Shown: positions 61,786 to 64,000 of the stretch, one piece after another
How positions within the stretch are numbered: position 1 is the stretch's first letter
How the letters are laid out: each line of letters begins with the position of its first letter
Assembly: GCA_037179385.1 (NCBI GenBank)
Contig: CM074179.1
Location: 75,567,719 to 75,631,718, forward strand
DNA: 64,000 bases
Source of the DNA: Holothuria scabra
Taxonomy: Eukaryota; Echinodermata; Holothuroidea; Aspidochirotida; Holothuriidae
Direction: 5' to 3'
Program-made: the position numbers and the translations under genes
The notes under the pieces: model-generated
The model's input: the letters and a program-made list of their open reading frames with translations, nothing else
Told to the model about the DNA's origin: nothing
Database searches by the model: none

Positions 61786-63606
61786 GTAAGATTAAAATTT
61801 TAAGCAGTAGCCTACCCGTGCTAACTGATGTGACTGCCCTATTTTACGACACTCCAGCAATCCGACACCCCTATGTATTTACACTATCAATCGATTGGCC
61901 TCCGGGGCACCCTTGGGCAAGAAGTACCTGTATATTTGCCCTGTGCTTTTTCAGTGCTGTTGCCTTCGGGCGTGTTGTTGCCTTCGGGCGTGCTGTTGCC
62001 TTTTGGGCGGTTGGGTGGCCATAAGGGATGGGGTACTGGGGTTTGATGTTGTTTTTGGTTGTCTTGGGGGTTGGTGTGGGGTTGATGTTGAAGGTGGTTG
62101 TGAATGAGTTGGGGCTGGGTTGGAGCGTTGTTTTCCTTTGTTACAGACCTTTTGGTTACCTGTTTTGTGTCTAGATGGTTAATGGTTAGAGTTTGTGTTT
62201 TTGTCCGGCCGGTTTGGGTTGTCTATTTATTACAACGTGCCCGTTTCTAAGTACGTTTTAAAAAAGAAAGTATCCATCGATCGCGTTGTCGGAACAAGGG
62301 GTGTTGAAACAGAATGGATTCTATTTTGTTGTAATGAAGGGGTGTCAGAATACAGAAGGCCTGCAAGGGTGAAGGACCATAGGGTTGTCGGGATATGGAG
62401 GTGTCGATATATGGAGCTGTTGAACCGGGGCAGAACTTCATGTATTTAGACATTTAGTTAGGTTATCTCGTCCATCCCGGATATCAGGTGTAGGTCGGGG
62501 CTACTCATTTCGTTGTAAGTTTCCAATGGCTTCTAAACTGATGGGGAAATACCCTCCAGAATTCACAAAAGTATAAAAGTTACTATGTATCATGGAACAC
62601 CTTTAAATTTTAATCTTGCTAGGCTAGGAAATTGTCTTACTGAACGTTACCGGTATTTTGCTTCTGTAAACCACAAGCAGAAATTGTGCGATAATAGGCT
62701 AAATCTGGCAACGGCAAAACCGGAAATTCGTCTTAATAAACATTGTTGATATTTTATTTTTGTAATTTGTAAACAACATGCAATTGCATAAATTGAAAAA
62801 AAAAAAAAAACTAGCCTAGGCTAGGCCTACAGTACAAAAGAACCTTCGTTTTAGTTTTGTACACAGGTTGTGTTGTATTTTGGAACAATGGCATTGCTGT
62901 TTAATAACCCAAAATTGATAAGGTGTAACGTTAGACCTCAAATATTTGTGTACAATTCATACCATCGTTACAGTATGTGTGTTCTAGGCCAATCAAGGCA
63001 GTACTCTTTTGCTTAGAGCTGCAGCACTGATAAGATGCTCGCTCGTCCAGTCCATATTCGGCACGACATGTGGGGAAATCAAGGATTGGAATTGATCAAT
63101 ATTTGCGTTAATTCCCAGCCAGCGGTAGACGTCTGTATCAGAAATATTATTGTAAAGAATATCTCCGTGGATATATATACTACGTACACGGACAATTTAG
63201 CACACATATAAATGAGCTCTGCCAGTGATTAACACATTAAATCGATCACACAGGAAGTTCAATCAAGCGTGTAAATAAACTTGTTCAGTCCCACTCCTCG
63301 CGGCAAAAGGTTCCGTGGGTAGAAACCCTTTGTGAAAGCTATTCATTAGATTATGGGATTATTTCTTTTGAAACCGCCGAAAACCACTAGGTCGCAAATT
63401 TTAGGCAATCTCGTCGGTCATAGCGCGGTATACTGTGGGTATTCGGCGGTTGGTATCTAGCGCTCCGGTCGGTTTTTTACATTCATTCTTGGCGCATCTG
63501 TACATGTACAGCGCTCACGTGTTTGTCATACTGTAGTAGCGATCTGTACAATTGCACCGTAAACGGCCCACCAGCCGCAGACAGCACAACCAAGCCCTAT
63601 TATCCT
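61786..63606. other. Gene-free stretch with a strand-skewed G/T tract
   Basis: 61955-62140 is almost free of C and A on the plus strand apart from two TGCCTTCGGGCGTG repeats: GTTGTTTTTGGTTGTCTTGG, GGTTGGTGTGGGGTTGATG. A (A)14 run at 62796-62811 is followed by CTAGCCTAGGCTAGGCCTAC. No gene recognised. Confidence 0.4.
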
Positions 63607-64000
63607 GCATAAATTAAGGAATTCCCAGCATTCCTACCGTAAAGTTATTTACAGTAGGACTTATGGAATGTTATCATATGACGTCGTTATGAACGAAAAC
63701 AATAACGCACGTGGTCTCATGCATGCAGTAGACTTGCGTGCGTATCCCTTTTAACACTAAACAAGGGACCATGTTTTGCTCGATGACATCATATGCACAC
63801 GATCTATTGCAAAATTTGAATTGCCTCTGCATTGTGATTGGTTCAAATACGTTGATTCTGAGCCAGCCAATCACAACTCGCGCCATCGCCTATGGGATTT
63901 AGTGTGTGAAAATACCAGACTTCCGAACGAATTTCCCCATTGAGTTTGCGTTATGACGATTGCACTTCGGAGGCTTAACATAGCTGGCATGTGCAGCCGG
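63607..64000 (+). repeat. Dispersed repeat R10, copy 2 (cut by window end)
   Basis: Same orientation and order as 10527-10975: GCATAAATTAAGGAATTCCC, GCACGTGGTCTC, GACATCATATGCACACGATC, TTTAGTGTGTGAAAATAC, CCCATTGAGTTTGCG, ending GTGCAGCCGG at the edge. An ORF at 63674-63886 corresponds to the ORF at 10601-10816 and is a by-product of the repeat. Confidence 0.85.

Noticed and set aside
63674..63886. Paralogous small genes at 10601-10816 and 63674-63886
   Set aside because: Both lie in dispersed repeat R10; the similarity follows the whole repeat, not just the frame, and frames are not preserved cleanly.

Overview
Animal nuclear DNA, AT-rich, with introns, microsatellites and a very high load of short transposable elements. 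The death-fold plus NACHT receptor gene, GT/AG introns, and repeated TAGGCCTA and TACTGTA motifs suggest a marine invertebrate deuterostome. An echinoderm, perhaps a sea cucumber, is my best guess; this is inference, since no species-diagnostic sequence was compared.

Only two genes can be followed with confidence, both on the minus strand. (1) Left edge, 1053-5683: the first three coding exons of a mitochondrial class-I peptide chain release factor (MTRF1L type). The catalytic GGQ-bearing part lies beyond the left edge. (2) 28228-44440: a NOD-like receptor spread over about 16 kb. Exon 1 carries the start codon, exon 2 a DED-like death-fold domain, exon 3 (1556 nt) the whole NACHT module. A leucine-rich exon and two small candidate C-terminal exons follow. 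Junction phases and reading frame agree across exons 1-3; one C-terminal exon appears to be missing or undetected. Weaker gene traces are a signal-peptide-like first exon at 59558-59624 (+), a possible exon at 61688-61785 (+), a possible start exon at 52963-53130 (-) and a possible terminal exon at 21975-22154 (-).

The rest is repeats, several datable by nesting. 9006-13232 is a 156-bp satellite array (11 units) split by a 2.5-kb terminal-inverted-repeat element with a TA duplication. 14773-15479 is a foldback element with a SINE inside it. 18541-18872 is a LINE 3' end inserted in an older repeat that recurs at 29220-30210. 35836-36188 is a 0.3-kb (AT)n tract grown on a transposon end. 46872-49127 is a 2.26-kb hAT-like element with 8-bp target duplications; five more short insertions with 8-bp duplications are scattered through the window. 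55972-57910 holds two copies of one transposon in opposite orientation, one carrying a second MITE whose empty site is preserved in the other copy. A tRNA-derived SINE family has at least eight copies.

The least expected items are two copies of a repeat whose head is the 5' end of U2 snRNA (45490-45845 and 51960-52208), and a satellite whose most conserved core is a DR1/DR4 nuclear-receptor-type site repeated every 156 bp. No bacterial-type operon, CRISPR array, rRNA or intact tRNA gene was seen.
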